The notes under the pieces: generated by a model
What the model was told of the DNA's origin: nothing
Databases searched by the model: none
The model's input: only the letters and a program-made list of their open reading frames with translations
Position numbers and translations under genes: made by a program
DNA from: CAIZGX01 sp044349305
GTDB taxonomy: Bacteria > Bacteroidota > Bacteroidia > Flavobacteriales_D > Sanyastnellaceae
Assembly: GCA_044349305.1 (NCBI GenBank)
Contig: JBIKRF010000005.1
Coordinates: 1 to 63,019, forward strand
Reading direction: 5' to 3'
Length of the DNA stretch: 63,019 bases
Part shown: in pieces, positions 9,381 through 18,400 of the stretch
Position numbering within the stretch: the first letter of the stretch is position 1
How the letters are laid out: each line of letters begins with the position of its first letter

Positions 9381-12300
9381 ATGAAAAACGACAACTCTCG
9401 TTTTAAGATTTTTTTAGTATTTGTATTTTTCACAATTACTAAATTAGCGTTATCTCAAAGTATATACACGAATCCAATTACTGGGACAGATCCAAGTAAC
9501 AATGCCCCTTACACGACAGGACAAACCGTTGCGACCGGAATTACAGTTTCAGGACTCGATTTAAGTGGGGGTGTGAATAATGCCGATGCAACGGATAGGT
9601 TTAGTGCAGATGATTGGACAACCAGTGGAAATATTAATACAGGAGATTATTTTTTCTGGACAATCACTCCGGGTAATTGCTACGATCTTGACTTTACAAG
9701 CTTAGTTATGGCCTTTCAGCGCAGTGGAAATGGGCCACAAAATTTAGCGCTGAGAAGCAGTGTTGATGGCTATGTAGCCAATATTTGGACTTTCAGTCTA
9801 TCCAATACGAATGTTCAAAACCAAACGATTTCTCTAACAGGTACGAGTTTTCAAAATTTAACAACGGCCATTACTTTTCGACTTTACGGTTGGAATGCAG
9901 GGAACAATAATGGTACGTTTTCTGTCAACTCATTTACATTTAATGGATCGGTTACTTCAACGAATACAGCTGTAGCGGGCACTATAACTGGCTCTTCATC
10001 TGTTTGTTCAGGAAGCAATACAACGTTAACAGTTTCAGGTCACACAGGAAACATTCAGTGGCAGACTTCAACAGACAATATTACTTTCACCAACATTACA
10101 GGAGCAACTTCGGCAACCTATACAACTCCGAACATCACAGCAACGAGATATTATCGCGCTGGTTCAACTGTGGGTTCTTGTCCAACGATATACTCTAACA
10201 GCCACACTGTGAGTATTACCCCATTTTCAATGACAGCTGTGAATGGCTCGGGATGTGCTCCCGCGGCGGTGAATCTTTCGGTGAATGCGGTTTGTCAACC
10301 AGCAGGATCAACTACCAATTGGTATGCGGCTGCAACCGGAGGAACTTCATTAGGAACAGGAAGTACATTTACAACTCCTACTTTAAATAGCACAACGACG
10401 TACTATGCGAATTCAACATTCACTGCTGGTGCAGCGCTTTCAACAGCTGATCGCTCTGCAACAAATCAGCGTGGTTTGAGATTCAATGCAATTGCTCCAT
10501 TTGTATTAAATTCTGTTCAGATCAATACCAACGGTGCCGGGTCCATCACATTGGAACTACGAGATAATTTGAATCAACCTGTTGCTGCTTTAGTATATAC
10601 AGCAACAGCAGGAACGAATACTGTTCCATTGGGTTGGACAATTCCAGCAGGCACGGGCTATAGAATTATTAAGACAGCAGGAACAGTTCAATTATCGAGA
10701 ACTGATCCATTTACTTTTCCTATCGGAACAGCGGGTATTGTATCAATTACAAGTTCTGAAGATAATGGTGCAGTTGAGAATGGTCGTTATTTTTATTTCT
10801 ACAATTGGAATATTTCAACAGCTAGAATTCCAGTAGTTGCGACAATTAATGCGACTAATTCGGATGTTACAACCAGTGCTTGTGGAACGTACACGTGGGC
10901 AGCGAATGGGGTAACTTACAACACAAGTGGAGTTTACTATTTTGTTGGTCCGTGTAATACAGCAACCTTGAATTTAACCATTACCCCAAACACGAGCAAT
11001 TCAACAACGGCTAGCGCATGCGGATCATACACGTGGTCTGAAAACGGACAGACATATGCCACTAGCGGAACGTATACCTCTGTTACGGGTTGCAACACAG
11101 AAACATTGGTTTTAACTATAACTCCGAATACAACACCAATTACAACGATCACAGCTTGTGATTCTTACACTTGGTCTGTAAACGGACAGACATACACCAC
11201 AAGCGGAACATATACTTCTGTATCGGGTTGTGCTACAAATACGTTGGTGTTAACCATCAATACAAGTTCAACGAGCACATCAGCATTAACGGCGTGCGCA
11301 CCTTATTTATGGCCAGTTAACGGTCAATCGTATACTACAACGGGCACCTATACTGCTGTAAACGGATGTCAAACACAGAATTTAGATTTGACTATAAGCA
11401 CACCAAGTGTTACAGCTGTTGGCGCCACAGCATGCGCTCCAGCGTCTGTGAATATATCGGTGAGTCAAGTTTGCCAACCAGTAGGTTCTACAACCAATTG
11501 GTATGCGGCTGCAAACGGAGGAACTTCTTTGGGAACAGGGAACAGTTACACCACGCCTGTTTTGAACGCAACGACGACTTATTACGCTGCGAACAATTTT
11601 GTAGCAGGAAATACCACAATCGGAACAAACAATGCAACTACAGATAATGCTGGGTTGGAGTTTACAGTTACAAATACGATGTTGTTGAATTCTGTTCAAG
11701 TAAGTGCCTCTGGATCGAATAACATTACTGTTCAATTATTTACTACTGGAGGGAATGCCATTGCAGGCTTCCCTGCTATTACTTTTCCTGTTGTATCAGG
11801 TGTGAATACTCTAAATTTGAATTGGACTATCCCAACAGGGAATTATCGCATTTTAGCTGTTATATCTGGTTCTATAAATTTAGCAGTGTCTAATGGACCA
11901 ACTTTTCCATTCGGGCTAGCCTCTTTCGGTTCTATAATTGATGAAGTTGGAACAGGTTCGTCTTATAAATATTTTTACAATTGGAACGTTTCTGCTCCGA
12001 GAATTACAGTTGTTGCAACGATTAACACGCCAACGGTACCAACCTTCACTCAAGTATCAGCAATCTGTTCCGGTGAAACGTTGAATGAACTTCCAACCAC
12101 ATCGAATAATAGCGTTACAGGAACATGGTCGCCTGCATTGAATAACACAGCTACAACTACTTATACATTTACTCCAACAGCTGGACAATGTGCTTCAACG
12201 GCTACCATGACAATTACTGTTAATCCTCTTTCAAACAACACAACCACTGCTAGCGCATGTGATTCATACACGTGGTCTGTGAATGGAACGGTATACACAA

Positions 12301-14414
12301 CAAGTGGAACTTACACTTCCGTAGCTGGATGTAACACCGAAACATTGGTATTGACGATCACTCCAAGCACGAATAATACAACGACTGCTTCTGCATGTGA
12401 TTCGTATACCTGGTCTGTAAACGGAACTACCTCCACCACTAGCGGAACTTACACTTCAGTAACTGGATGTAACACGGAGACATTGGTGTTGACGATCACT
12501 CCAAGCACAAGCAACACAACGACTGCAAGTGCATGTGATTCGTACACGTGGTCTGTGAATGGAACGGTATACACAACAAGCGGAACGTACACTTCAGTAA
12601 CTGGATGTAACACGGAAACATTAGTTTTGACGATCACTCCAAGCACAAGCAACACAACGACTGCAAGTGCATGTGATTCGTACACATGGTCTGTGAATGG
12701 AACAACCTATACGGCAAGCGGAACGTATATTTCAGTTGCGGGTTGTCAGACAGATTCATTGGTCTTGACTATAAACACAAGCACCGTTTATTATGTGGAT
12801 GCAGACGGCGATGGATTCGGTTCAACAACAACAGCGAACTTCTGTTCAGTCCCTTCAACAGGATACTCATTGAACAATACTGATTGTAACGATGCGGCAG
12901 CAACTACTTATCCTGGTGCGTCTGAATTGTGCAATGGTGTTGACGACAATTGCAGTGGCTTTGCAGATGAAGGATGTCCTTCAACCATTGCAGGTGAAGA
13001 ACCCTCGAATTCAATTCTTGCGCCATCTGGCATGTATTCATATTGCAGTAGTTTTTACGGAACACTAGCAGGTGCATTTCCTTCAGCCGCGGCACATTCA
13101 TCATGTGTAACAGGTGAAGATGTGTGGTACAATTTTAACGCGCAATCTTCTGGAGTTACTATTTTTATTGGATCATACGTAAACGATATTGTGATTGAAC
13201 TTCAAGATGCAAATGGAAATTTGGTTGAAGTAGAAAACACTGTAAACGGTCCAGGTACTGAAGTACTAACAACAACGAATCTTATTGCTGGTCAGGAATA
13301 CAGAATTGGTATCCGAAATAATAACGGTGTTTTAAATCCGGGTGGTGCCTTTTCAGCTTGTGTGCGACATCTTAGAAGAGGCGGCGCAGACAGCGGAACC
13401 AGCTCTACATGGCCAAGCACATTGAGCACATGCTCATTGTTCAAAGCATCTTATTGCGGAGGAACAGGTGTTCAATACAGATACACATGGACAGGTCTTA
13501 CAGGTACTGCAACTGGACAGGTATTCACTAGAACGCAAACAAGCGACTACTTGAATGTAACTGCTGTATCTCCTTCACTTCATGCAGGAAGCACCTACAA
13601 TGTATTGGTTACTGCAATCTACACTATTCCGAATGGTGCTGGTGTTAACGAAGTTGTCGAGTTAGCAGCACTTGCTCCTTCAACAATTACTATTTCTCCT
13701 GTTGCAAACGTAGCTTTAAGAAGCGCCGATCAATTGTCGAACGGACCTCGCTACCGCGGAAGTGTAGTAGCTGCATTGCCATGGGTTTGCGGTGTGACCA
13801 ACTGGAGATGGAGATTTACAGAAGTGAATGCATTAACACTTCAAACAGTTGGATTACCAATAGAGCAAAACCGCGCAGCGGCTTCAAACTACATCAATTT
13901 GAATACCGTGACTGCTTTGCAATACGGCAAGACATATGCGGTGCAATCGGCTCCTTTATTCTCATACACCGGTTCAAACTACCAATGGGGTCCTGTAACA
14001 TACATGGCAATCATTGGAAGTGCAGGAATGATTACAGACGCTTCGCAAGATGCTGGACAAGATTCGGAGAAAGATGTTTTACAAGGTGCTTCGCAAGATG
14101 CTTCACAAGATGCTTCGCAAGATTCTCCGAAAGATGCTTCGCAAGATTCTTCGCAAGAGATTGAGTTGAATGTCTATCCTAATCCGTCGAACGGTTCAGG
14201 CTTGAATTTGAATATTTCTGGAATTGAATCGGACAATGTTCAAGTGAAAGTTTACGACGCGTTGGGAAGAAAGATTGAGAGCAAACGTTATGTTATTGAC
14301 GGAACCTTGCAAACGACCTTGAACTTCGCGAATGAATTGTCAAATGGTTTATACATATTGGAAGTCAACAGTGAAGATGTAACGAGAAGTGTTCGATTCA
14401 TGGTTGAGCAGTAA
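9381..14414 (+). CDS. Giant T9SS-secreted Ig-like and repeat surface protein (about 1,677 aa)
   Basis: The frame is open from a GTG at 9237, but the ATG at 9381 begins a good signal peptide (MKNDNSRFKIFLVFVFFTIT ... LALSQ); ATG 9345 is an alternative. In order: an N-terminal beta-sandwich (about 9460-9960); Ig-like domains; a duplicated super-module of Ig-like plus beta-sandwich followed by four 46-residue repeats (10227-11402, and 11403-12779 with an extra insert); a MopE-like motif (DADGDGFG ... DDNCSGFADEGC); the PPC-like and double-sandwich module (about 12985-14035); a long DASQ linker; and a T9SS type A sorting domain. The gene is a paralog of the two upstream genes, and its sorting domain is closest to that of the first. 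Surface adhesion is inferred; no enzyme motif is visible. Confidence 0.9.
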   Translation: MKNDNSRFKIFLVFVFFTITKLALSQSIYTNPITGTDPSNNAPYTTGQTVATGITVSGLDLSGGVNNADATDRFSADDWTTSGNINTGDYFFWTITPGNCYDLDFTSLVMAFQRSGNGPQNLALRSSVDGYVANIWTFSLSNTNVQNQTISLTGTSFQNLTTAITFRLYGWNAGNNNGTFSVNSFTFNGSVTSTNTAVAGTITGSSSVCSGSNTTLTVSGHTGNIQWQTSTDNITFTNITGATSATYTTPNITATRYYRAGSTVGSCPTIYSNSHTVSITPFSMTAVNGSGCAPAAVNLSVNAVCQPAGSTTNWYAAATGGTSLGTGSTFTTPTLNSTTTYYANSTFTAGAALSTADRSATNQRGLRFNAIAPFVLNSVQINTNGAGSITLELRDNLNQPVAALVYTATAGTNTVPLGWTIPAGTGYRIIKTAGTVQLSRTDPFTFPIGTAGIVSITSSEDNGAVENGRYFYFYNWNISTARIPVVATINATNSDVTTSACGTYTWAANGVTYNTSGVYYFVGPCNTATLNLTITPNTSNSTTASACGSYTWSENGQTYATSGTYTSVTGCNTETLVLTITPNTTPITTITACDSYTWSVNGQTYTTSGTYTSVSGCATNTLVLTINTSSTSTSALTACAPYLWPVNGQSYTTTGTYTAVNGCQTQNLDLTISTPSVTAVGATACAPASVNISVSQVCQPVGSTTNWYAAANGGTSLGTGNSYTTPVLNATTTYYAANNFVAGNTTIGTNNATTDNAGLEFTVTNTMLLNSVQVSASGSNNITVQLFTTGGNAIAGFPAITFPVVSGVNTLNLNWTIPTGNYRILAVISGSINLAVSNGPTFPFGLASFGSIIDEVGTGSSYKYFYNWNVSAPRITVVATINTPTVPTFTQVSAICSGETLNELPTTSNNSVTGTWSPALNNTATTTYTFTPTAGQCASTATMTITVNPLSNNTTTASACDSYTWSVNGTVYTTSGTYTSVAGCNTETLVLTITPSTNNTTTASACDSYTWSVNGTTSTTSGTYTSVTGCNTETLVLTITPSTSNTTTASACDSYTWSVNGTVYTTSGTYTSVTGCNTETLVLTITPSTSNTTTASACDSYTWSVNGTTYTASGTYISVAGCQTDSLVLTINTSTVYYVDADGDGFGSTTTANFCSVPSTGYSLNNTDCNDAAATTYPGASELCNGVDDNCSGFADEGCPSTIAGEEPSNSILAPSGMYSYCSSFYGTLAGAFPSAAAHSSCVTGEDVWYNFNAQSSGVTIFIGSYVNDIVIELQDANGNLVEVENTVNGPGTEVLTTTNLIAGQEYRIGIRNNNGVLNPGGAFSACVRHLRRGGADSGTSSTWPSTLSTCSLFKASYCGGTGVQYRYTWTGLTGTATGQVFTRTQTSDYLNVTAVSPSLHAGSTYNVLVTAIYTIPNGAGVNEVVELAALAPSTITISPVANVALRSADQLSNGPRYRGSVVAALPWVCGVTNWRWRFTEVNALTLQTVGLPIEQNRAAASNYINLNTVTALQYGKTYAVQSAPLFSYTGSNYQWGPVTYMAIIGSAGMITDASQDAGQDSEKDVLQGASQDASQDASQDSPKDASQDSSQEIELNVYPNPSNGSGLNLNISGIESDNVQVKVYDALGRKIESKRYVIDGTLQTTLNFANELSNGLYILEVNSEDVTRSVRFMVEQ
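10851..11402 (+). repeat. Four tandem 138-bp (46-residue) cysteine repeats, first block
   Basis: Exactly 4 x 138 bp. The units are fairly diverged (ACGTYTW, ACGSYTW, ACDSYTW and ACAPYLW cores) but keep the two cysteines and the length of 46 residues. The block follows an Ig-like plus sandwich unit. Confidence 0.88.
12228..12779 (+). repeat. Four tandem 138-bp (46-residue) cysteine repeats, second block
   Basis: Exactly 4 x 138 bp. These units are much more alike than those of the first block: each has ACDSYTWSVNGT and TSGTYxSVxGC, with long shared DNA stretches. That indicates recent tandem amplification within the gene. Confidence 0.9.
14038..14160 (+). repeat. DASQ linker: tandem 12-bp units (gene 3 version)
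   Basis: About ten near-perfect GAT-GCT-TCG-CAA type units encode DASQDAGQ, DSEKDVLQ, GASQDASQ, DASQDSPK and DASQDSSQ. This is the cleanest and longest of the three linkers. It directly precedes the sorting domain (IELNVYPNPSNG). Confidence 0.85.
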
Positions 14415-14437
14415 TAGATTAGGTTTTGTTTACAGAG

Positions 14438-14463
14438 AAGCCAACCTTCGGGTTGGCTTTTTT
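14438..14463 (+). terminator. Rho-independent terminator of the third giant gene
   Basis: A perfect 9-bp stem AAGCCAACC / GGTTGGCTT has a TTCG tetraloop and is followed by a T run. It separates the adhesin array from the heme genes. Confidence 0.93.
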
Positions 14464-14524
14464 GGTTGATAGAATGACAAATAAATGACATTGTAGCGTG
14501 TTACTTGGACGAACTTCGCGCCTT

Positions 14525-15757
14525 GTGAATAATCTACGAGCGATATCCTTGAACCACCATCATTTTCCTCTGGAAACCATTGGTTCATTTGCAATTCCGA
14601 ATGAGGAATTGAAAGCTCGATTAGATGCGGCGAAGGAAGAGTTTCAAATGAGTGAACTCATGTATTTGGGAACTTGCAATCGAGTTGAAGTGGTCTTCGA
14701 TGTTTCTCACTTTGTTTGTTCCGGATTTACACAACAGTTGTTGTCTTTTATGTTTCCTGAGCACGACAAAAGTTTCATCAAAGGTGTTGCTCAAAAGGCA
14801 CAACGCTTCAACGGTGAAGAAACCGCTGATCACGTTTTTCGTGTAGCTGCAAGTCTCGATTCATTGATTATCGGTGAAAGAGAAATTATTACGCAGCTCA
14901 GAAACGCCTACGAACAGTGCGAAGGAATGAAGTTGACTGGAGATTCATTGCGATTGCTTAATCAGCATGCAGTGCGCATCGCGAAGGACGTTTATACGCA
15001 TACCAATCTATCGAAGAAACCCGTTTCTATTGTTTCCATTGCTTGGAAGTTATTCCAAGAGAAACATCCCGATTTAAAGACTAAAATTGTATTAGTTGGT
15101 GCCGGTCAGATCATCACCAACTTCGCTAAGTTTCTTGCTGAAAACGGATACACCAATGTAACTGTTTACAACAGAACAATAGAAAACGCAGAGGCTATTG
15201 CGAAGTCTTTCAACTCAGAAGCTTTAGCCATTTCTGAATTGAAAAATGACCAATCAGATTTCGATGCCTTAGTGGTTTGCACAGGCTCAACAGAAATGGT
15301 TGTGAGCAAGGAAATGTTCAGTAACATGTGTCTTTCGAAAAAGCATCGAACCGTTATTGATCTGGCATTGCCTGCTAATGTGGATGTTGAAATTTCTCAA
15401 TCTGCGGAGGTTGCTTTCATTGATATGCTGGCAGTGCAGCGCGAAGTTCAAAAGAATATTTCTTATCGTGAAGAAGCACTCAACGATTGTGTAGCAATTA
15501 TTGAGAAAGGAAAGAATGAATTTAAGAAGCTCTTTCAAGAGCGCTCCATCGAGCGTGCTATGAGCGAGATACCACACACCATCAAGGAAATTCGTCAGAC
15601 AGCAGTTGAAAGTGTTTTTTCAAAAGAGCTCGCGCAACTTTCTGAACACGATCGCGAATTGGTAGACAAGATTATTAGTTACATGGAAAAGAAATATATA
15701 TCAGTTCCTATGAAGCTAGCGAAATCAGTACTTTTGGAAGAAGTACAAAAACATTAA
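14525..15757 (+). CDS. hemA: Glutamyl-tRNA reductase
   Basis: Reduces glutamyl-tRNA(Glu) to glutamate-1-semialdehyde with NADPH, the first committed step of C5-pathway tetrapyrrole synthesis. The protein has the N-terminal motif AISLNHHHFP, the catalytic-cysteine motif GTCNRVEV, SLIIGEREI, a Rossmann segment (VLVGAGQIITNFAKFL) and the helical dimerisation domain: the full set for this family at about 410 aa. The frame is open from a GTG at 14498. GTG 14525 is preferred because it places the catalytic cysteine at residue 51, close to position 50 in well-studied homologs. hemC follows 5 bp later and hemD overlaps hemC, so the three probably form one operon. No clear -7 box was found in the 60 bp after the upstream terminator. 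Confidence 0.95.
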   Translation: MNNLRAISLNHHHFPLETIGSFAIPNEELKARLDAAKEEFQMSELMYLGTCNRVEVVFDVSHFVCSGFTQQLLSFMFPEHDKSFIKGVAQKAQRFNGEETADHVFRVAASLDSLIIGEREIITQLRNAYEQCEGMKLTGDSLRLLNQHAVRIAKDVYTHTNLSKKPVSIVSIAWKLFQEKHPDLKTKIVLVGAGQIITNFAKFLAENGYTNVTVYNRTIENAEAIAKSFNSEALAISELKNDQSDFDALVVCTGSTEMVVSKEMFSNMCLSKKHRTVIDLALPANVDVEISQSAEVAFIDMLAVQREVQKNISYREEALNDCVAIIEKGKNEFKKLFQERSIERAMSEIPHTIKEIRQTAVESVFSKELAQLSEHDRELVDKIISYMEKKYISVPMKLAKSVLLEEVQKH

Positions 15758-15762
15758 ATCCC

Positions 15763-16659
15763 TTGAATAGAACGATAGTCATTGGAACGCGAGGAAGCGA
15801 TCTTGCGCTTTGGCAAGCGAATTACACCCAGTCGGCTTTGGAAAATTTAGGTTTCAAAGTTGAATTGAAAATCATTAAAACTCGCGGAGATCAAATCCAA
15901 CATTTGAGTTTCGATAAGATGGAAGGAAAGGGTTTCTTCACCAAGGAAATTGAAGAAGCCTTGCTATCGAAAAGCGTAGATTTAGCTGTTCATTCACACA
16001 AAGATTTAGAGACAACACCTCCTGAAGGACTAGTTATCGCTAGTGTTCCCATTCGCGCAAATGTTGAAGATATTCTTTTGATAAACAAGGATGCGGTGAG
16101 TACCGAACGAACATTCGGTTTGAAGGAAAATGCGATAGTAGGAACCTCTTCTGTTCGAAGAAAAGTTCAACTTGCGTTTCATTGCCCGAAAACAGAAGTG
16201 AAAGATTTACGCGGAAACGTTCCGACGCGCATTCAGAAATTGCGCGAGAAACAATACGATGCAATACTCTTAGCCCGAGCTGGAGTGGAGCGATTAGAAT
16301 TAGACCTTTCAGAATTTCATGTTGAAATTTTACCTGCGCAGCAATTTGTTCCTGCCCCCGCACAAGGCGCTTTAGCTCTACAATGCAGAGAAGGAGACGA
16401 AGAGATTCTTACCATTTTGAATCATTTAAACCACCATCAAACGGTTGAGTGTGTTCACATTGAACGTGAGATTTTACGGCGCATGAACGGAGGATGTCAA
16501 TTGCCTTTAGGAGCTCATGCGACGAAGGAAGGAGAAACGTATGTATGTCATTTGGCTTTTGCGAAAACAGTAAACGACCAAGTTTCTTATTTCAGCATGA
16601 GAAACGAAGAGCCGCAGCAAATCATTGATCATCTTTTAGGTCTAATTCAAAACACATGA
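15763..16659 (+). CDS. hemC: Porphobilinogen deaminase (hydroxymethylbilane synthase)
   Basis: Joins four porphobilinogen molecules into hydroxymethylbilane. The N-terminus has GTRGSDLALWQA; later come the substrate-contacting DLAVHSHKDLE and GTSSVRR segments, and GGCQLPLGA, whose Cys245 should carry the dipyrromethane cofactor. Length 298 aa is normal. The start codon is a TTG five bases after hemA; the protein begins at the expected point of the fold and no upstream ATG is available. The next gene, hemD, starts within its stop (ATGA overlap), which implies translational coupling. Confidence 0.96.
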   Translation: MNRTIVIGTRGSDLALWQANYTQSALENLGFKVELKIIKTRGDQIQHLSFDKMEGKGFFTKEIEEALLSKSVDLAVHSHKDLETTPPEGLVIASVPIRANVEDILLINKDAVSTERTFGLKENAIVGTSSVRRKVQLAFHCPKTEVKDLRGNVPTRIQKLREKQYDAILLARAGVERLELDLSEFHVEILPAQQFVPAPAQGALALQCREGDEEILTILNHLNHHQTVECVHIEREILRRMNGGCQLPLGAHATKEGETYVCHLAFAKTVNDQVSYFSMRNEEPQQIIDHLLGLIQNT

Positions 16660-17300
16660 TAGATGTTTTTGTAAGTCGAAATGAGGAAGACGCGGCAGAA
16701 TTGGTTGCGGAACTTTCAATTTTGAATTACACTACTTCTTGTCAATCATTAATCTCAATTGAATTTCTTCCTTTTCAAATTGAAAAAGACTTTGATTGGG
16801 TGTTTTTTTCTTCTTCTAACGGTGCCCGATCATTCTTTGAACACACCACCAATGCGCATGCGAAATATGCTGCCATAGGCCCTGCTACGGCTTCAGCCGT
16901 GCCTTTTGAATGTGATTTTGTGGGTGAAGGAACAAACACGGAAGAGATTGCGCGTATGTTTTTTCATTTAGCAGGAAGCGAGCGTGTCTTATTTCCTTCG
17001 GCGCAGGATAGCTTGAATTCAGCCACAAGTTTTTTCAATAAAGATCAGATCGAAATTGTTTCAACCTATAAAAAAACACGTTTAGCAACAGCTCTTCCTG
17101 AAGCGCGCATATACTTGTTTTCATCTCCTTCCAACGTCTTTGCTGCCCAGGAGAAAAATGATTTGTCAAAATTGAATTGTGTTGCCTACGGAACTGCAAC
17201 GGCCAAAGCCTTGCAAGATGCTGGTGTGCGAAACATGCACTTATTATCCTCGTGGGATCAAAAAGAAATTGCGAAAGATTTGAAGTCTTTGTTGTCTTAA
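16656..17300 (+). CDS. hemD: Uroporphyrinogen-III synthase
   Basis: Cyclises hydroxymethylbilane to uroporphyrinogen III. At 214 aa it is slightly short, and the family is poorly conserved. Recognisable pieces are WVFFSSSNGARSFF, AAIGPATASA, a central FPSAQDSLNSA and YLFSSPSNV with VAYGTATAKAL near the end, the usual two-lobed pattern. The ATG overlaps the hemC stop by 4 nt. Its stop overlaps the convergent uppP stop in TTAA. Assignment rests on these motifs plus operon position. Confidence 0.9.
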   Translation: MIDVFVSRNEEDAAELVAELSILNYTTSCQSLISIEFLPFQIEKDFDWVFFSSSNGARSFFEHTTNAHAKYAAIGPATASAVPFECDFVGEGTNTEEIARMFFHLAGSERVLFPSAQDSLNSATSFFNKDQIEIVSTYKKTRLATALPEARIYLFSSPSNVFAAQEKNDLSKLNCVAYGTATAKALQDAGVRNMHLLSSWDQKEIAKDLKSLLS

Positions 17301-18082
17301 AGTGTCAAAGACACACCTCCAAAATAGAGCCCAATGATTATTGCGCCTAGTGCGATTCGGTAATATCCGAACGGTTTCAATCCGTATTTAGTCAACAGCG
17401 CTACGAAAGTTTTAATGGCTATAAGTCCCACAATAAATGCCACGACATTTCCAATTGCTAGAAGTTTTATGTTTTCTGAATTGAAAAAATCAGGTACCTC
17501 TTCGTACGCATCTTTCAATTTGAAAACTGTTGCTCCGAGCATAGTTGGAACCGCTAAGAAAAATGAAAATTCCGCTGCCGCTTTTTTGTTCAACCCTTGA
17601 GTTAATCCGCCAATCACCGTTGCTGCAGAACGTGATACTCCTGGTATCATAGCAATGCATTGGAAGAGTCCAATGACGAAAGCGCTTTTGTAGCTCGGTT
17701 CGCGAAGTGAACGTTCACGAATGATCTTTTCAATAAACAAAAAGATAATTCCGCCGATTAAAAGTGCAATTCCAACATTCAAAACATTTTCCAAAAGGTT
17801 GTCTATTTTTTTTGAAAGTAGAAATCCGAAAACAGCTGCGGGAATAAATGCAACAACAAGTTTGTAGTAGAAATCGAGAGTTTGAAAGAAACGTTTCCAG
17901 TACAAAACAACTACGCTAAGAATAGCACCAAGTTGAATGCAAACGATAAATGCTTTCGTGAATTCAGAAGAGGGAACGCCCATGATTTTCTGAGCAATCA
18001 TCATGTGCCCAGTACTTGAAATAGGAAGGAATTCGGTTAACCCTTCAACAATGGCAAGTATAATGGTTTGAAGAATGCTCAA
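17297..18082 (-). CDS. uppP: Undecaprenyl-diphosphatase
   Basis: Integral membrane phosphatase that recycles the lipid carrier undecaprenyl diphosphate for peptidoglycan and glycan export; overproduction of the family gives bacitracin resistance. Both family motifs are present: EGLTEFLPISSTGHM (residues 13-27) and PGVSRSAATVIGG (from 147), within about seven or eight membrane segments. At 261 aa it is of normal length. It overlaps the upstream DUF3098 gene by 4 nt, so the two are cotranscribed. The stop is shared with the convergent hemD. Confidence 0.96.
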   Translation of the reverse strand: MSILQTIILAIVEGLTEFLPISSTGHMMIAQKIMGVPSSEFTKAFIVCIQLGAILSVVVLYWKRFFQTLDFYYKLVVAFIPAAVFGFLLSKKIDNLLENVLNVGIALLIGGIIFLFIEKIIRERSLREPSYKSAFVIGLFQCIAMIPGVSRSAATVIGGLTQGLNKKAAAEFSFFLAVPTMLGATVFKLKDAYEEVPDFFNSENIKLLAIGNVVAFIVGLIAIKTFVALLTKYGLKPFGYYRIALGAIIIGLYFGGVSLTL

Positions 18083-18336
18083 TGTTTCTCGATCTCAGAA
18101 GATTGGTTCTTTTTGCCGCGATACATAATTCCAACACCAATGGTAATGTACCCGAGAAGCACAACGATGGGTGCAACAGTGATGCGACGCGCGCTAAAAA
18201 GTTCTTCGGCGTTGAACGTGTTTGGGTCGGCAGAACCACCGCCACTCATGAGGATATATCCGAAAAGCACAACCGCCAATCCACCAAGAATGATGTAGGC
18301 ATTGATTTTCGTAAATGGAAATGATAATTTGTTCAT
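18079..18336 (-). CDS. Small membrane protein, DUF3098 family
   Basis: About 85 aa with two membrane helices separated by a conserved stretch (LMSGGGSADPNTFN, then SARRITVAPIVVLLGY). This matches DUF3098, a Bacteroidota family usually found just before uppP, often after ftsX. Function is unknown; linkage to uppP suggests a role in lipid-carrier or cell-wall metabolism. The frame is open to an ATG at 18366, but that codon overlaps the TACTTTCG -7 box and would lie at or before the transcript start, so ATG 18336 is chosen. It overlaps uppP by 4 nt. Confidence 0.85.
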   Translation of the reverse strand: MNKLSFPFTKINAYIILGGLAVVLFGYILMSGGGSADPNTFNAEELFSARRITVAPIVVLLGYITIGVGIMYRGKKNQSSEIEKH

Positions 18337-18352
18337 AGCAAAATTTGTGAAA

Positions 18353-18384
18353 CGAAAGTAATTCATTCATCGGGGTTATCAAAA
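18353..18384 (-). promoter_or_regulatory. Promoter for the DUF3098-uppP pair
   Basis: Reading on the minus strand, TTTTG (18384-18380) is followed after 19 nt by TACTTTCG (18360-18353), a one-mismatch version of TAnnTTTG. The spacing fits the phylum's -33/-7 pattern. The ATG at 18336 lies 16 nt beyond the -7 box. Confidence 0.6.
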
Positions 18385-18400
18385 CAATTTCAGTATTCTG

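Noticed and set aside
12449..12685. Open frames on the opposite strand of the repeat blocks (also at 603-926 and 10937-11152)
   Set aside because: They mirror the coding repeats: periodic Val/Leu-rich antisense products with no start signals. They reflect base composition of the real genes.
6688..12779. Regular 138-bp repeats that might look like a CRISPR or satellite array
   Set aside because: They have no spacers, are longer than CRISPR repeats, lie in a continuous open frame and translate to a conserved 46-residue unit.
14038..14160. 12-bp tandem units as an on/off phase-variation switch
   Set aside because: The unit is a multiple of three, so gain or loss cannot shift the frame. Only linker length could vary.
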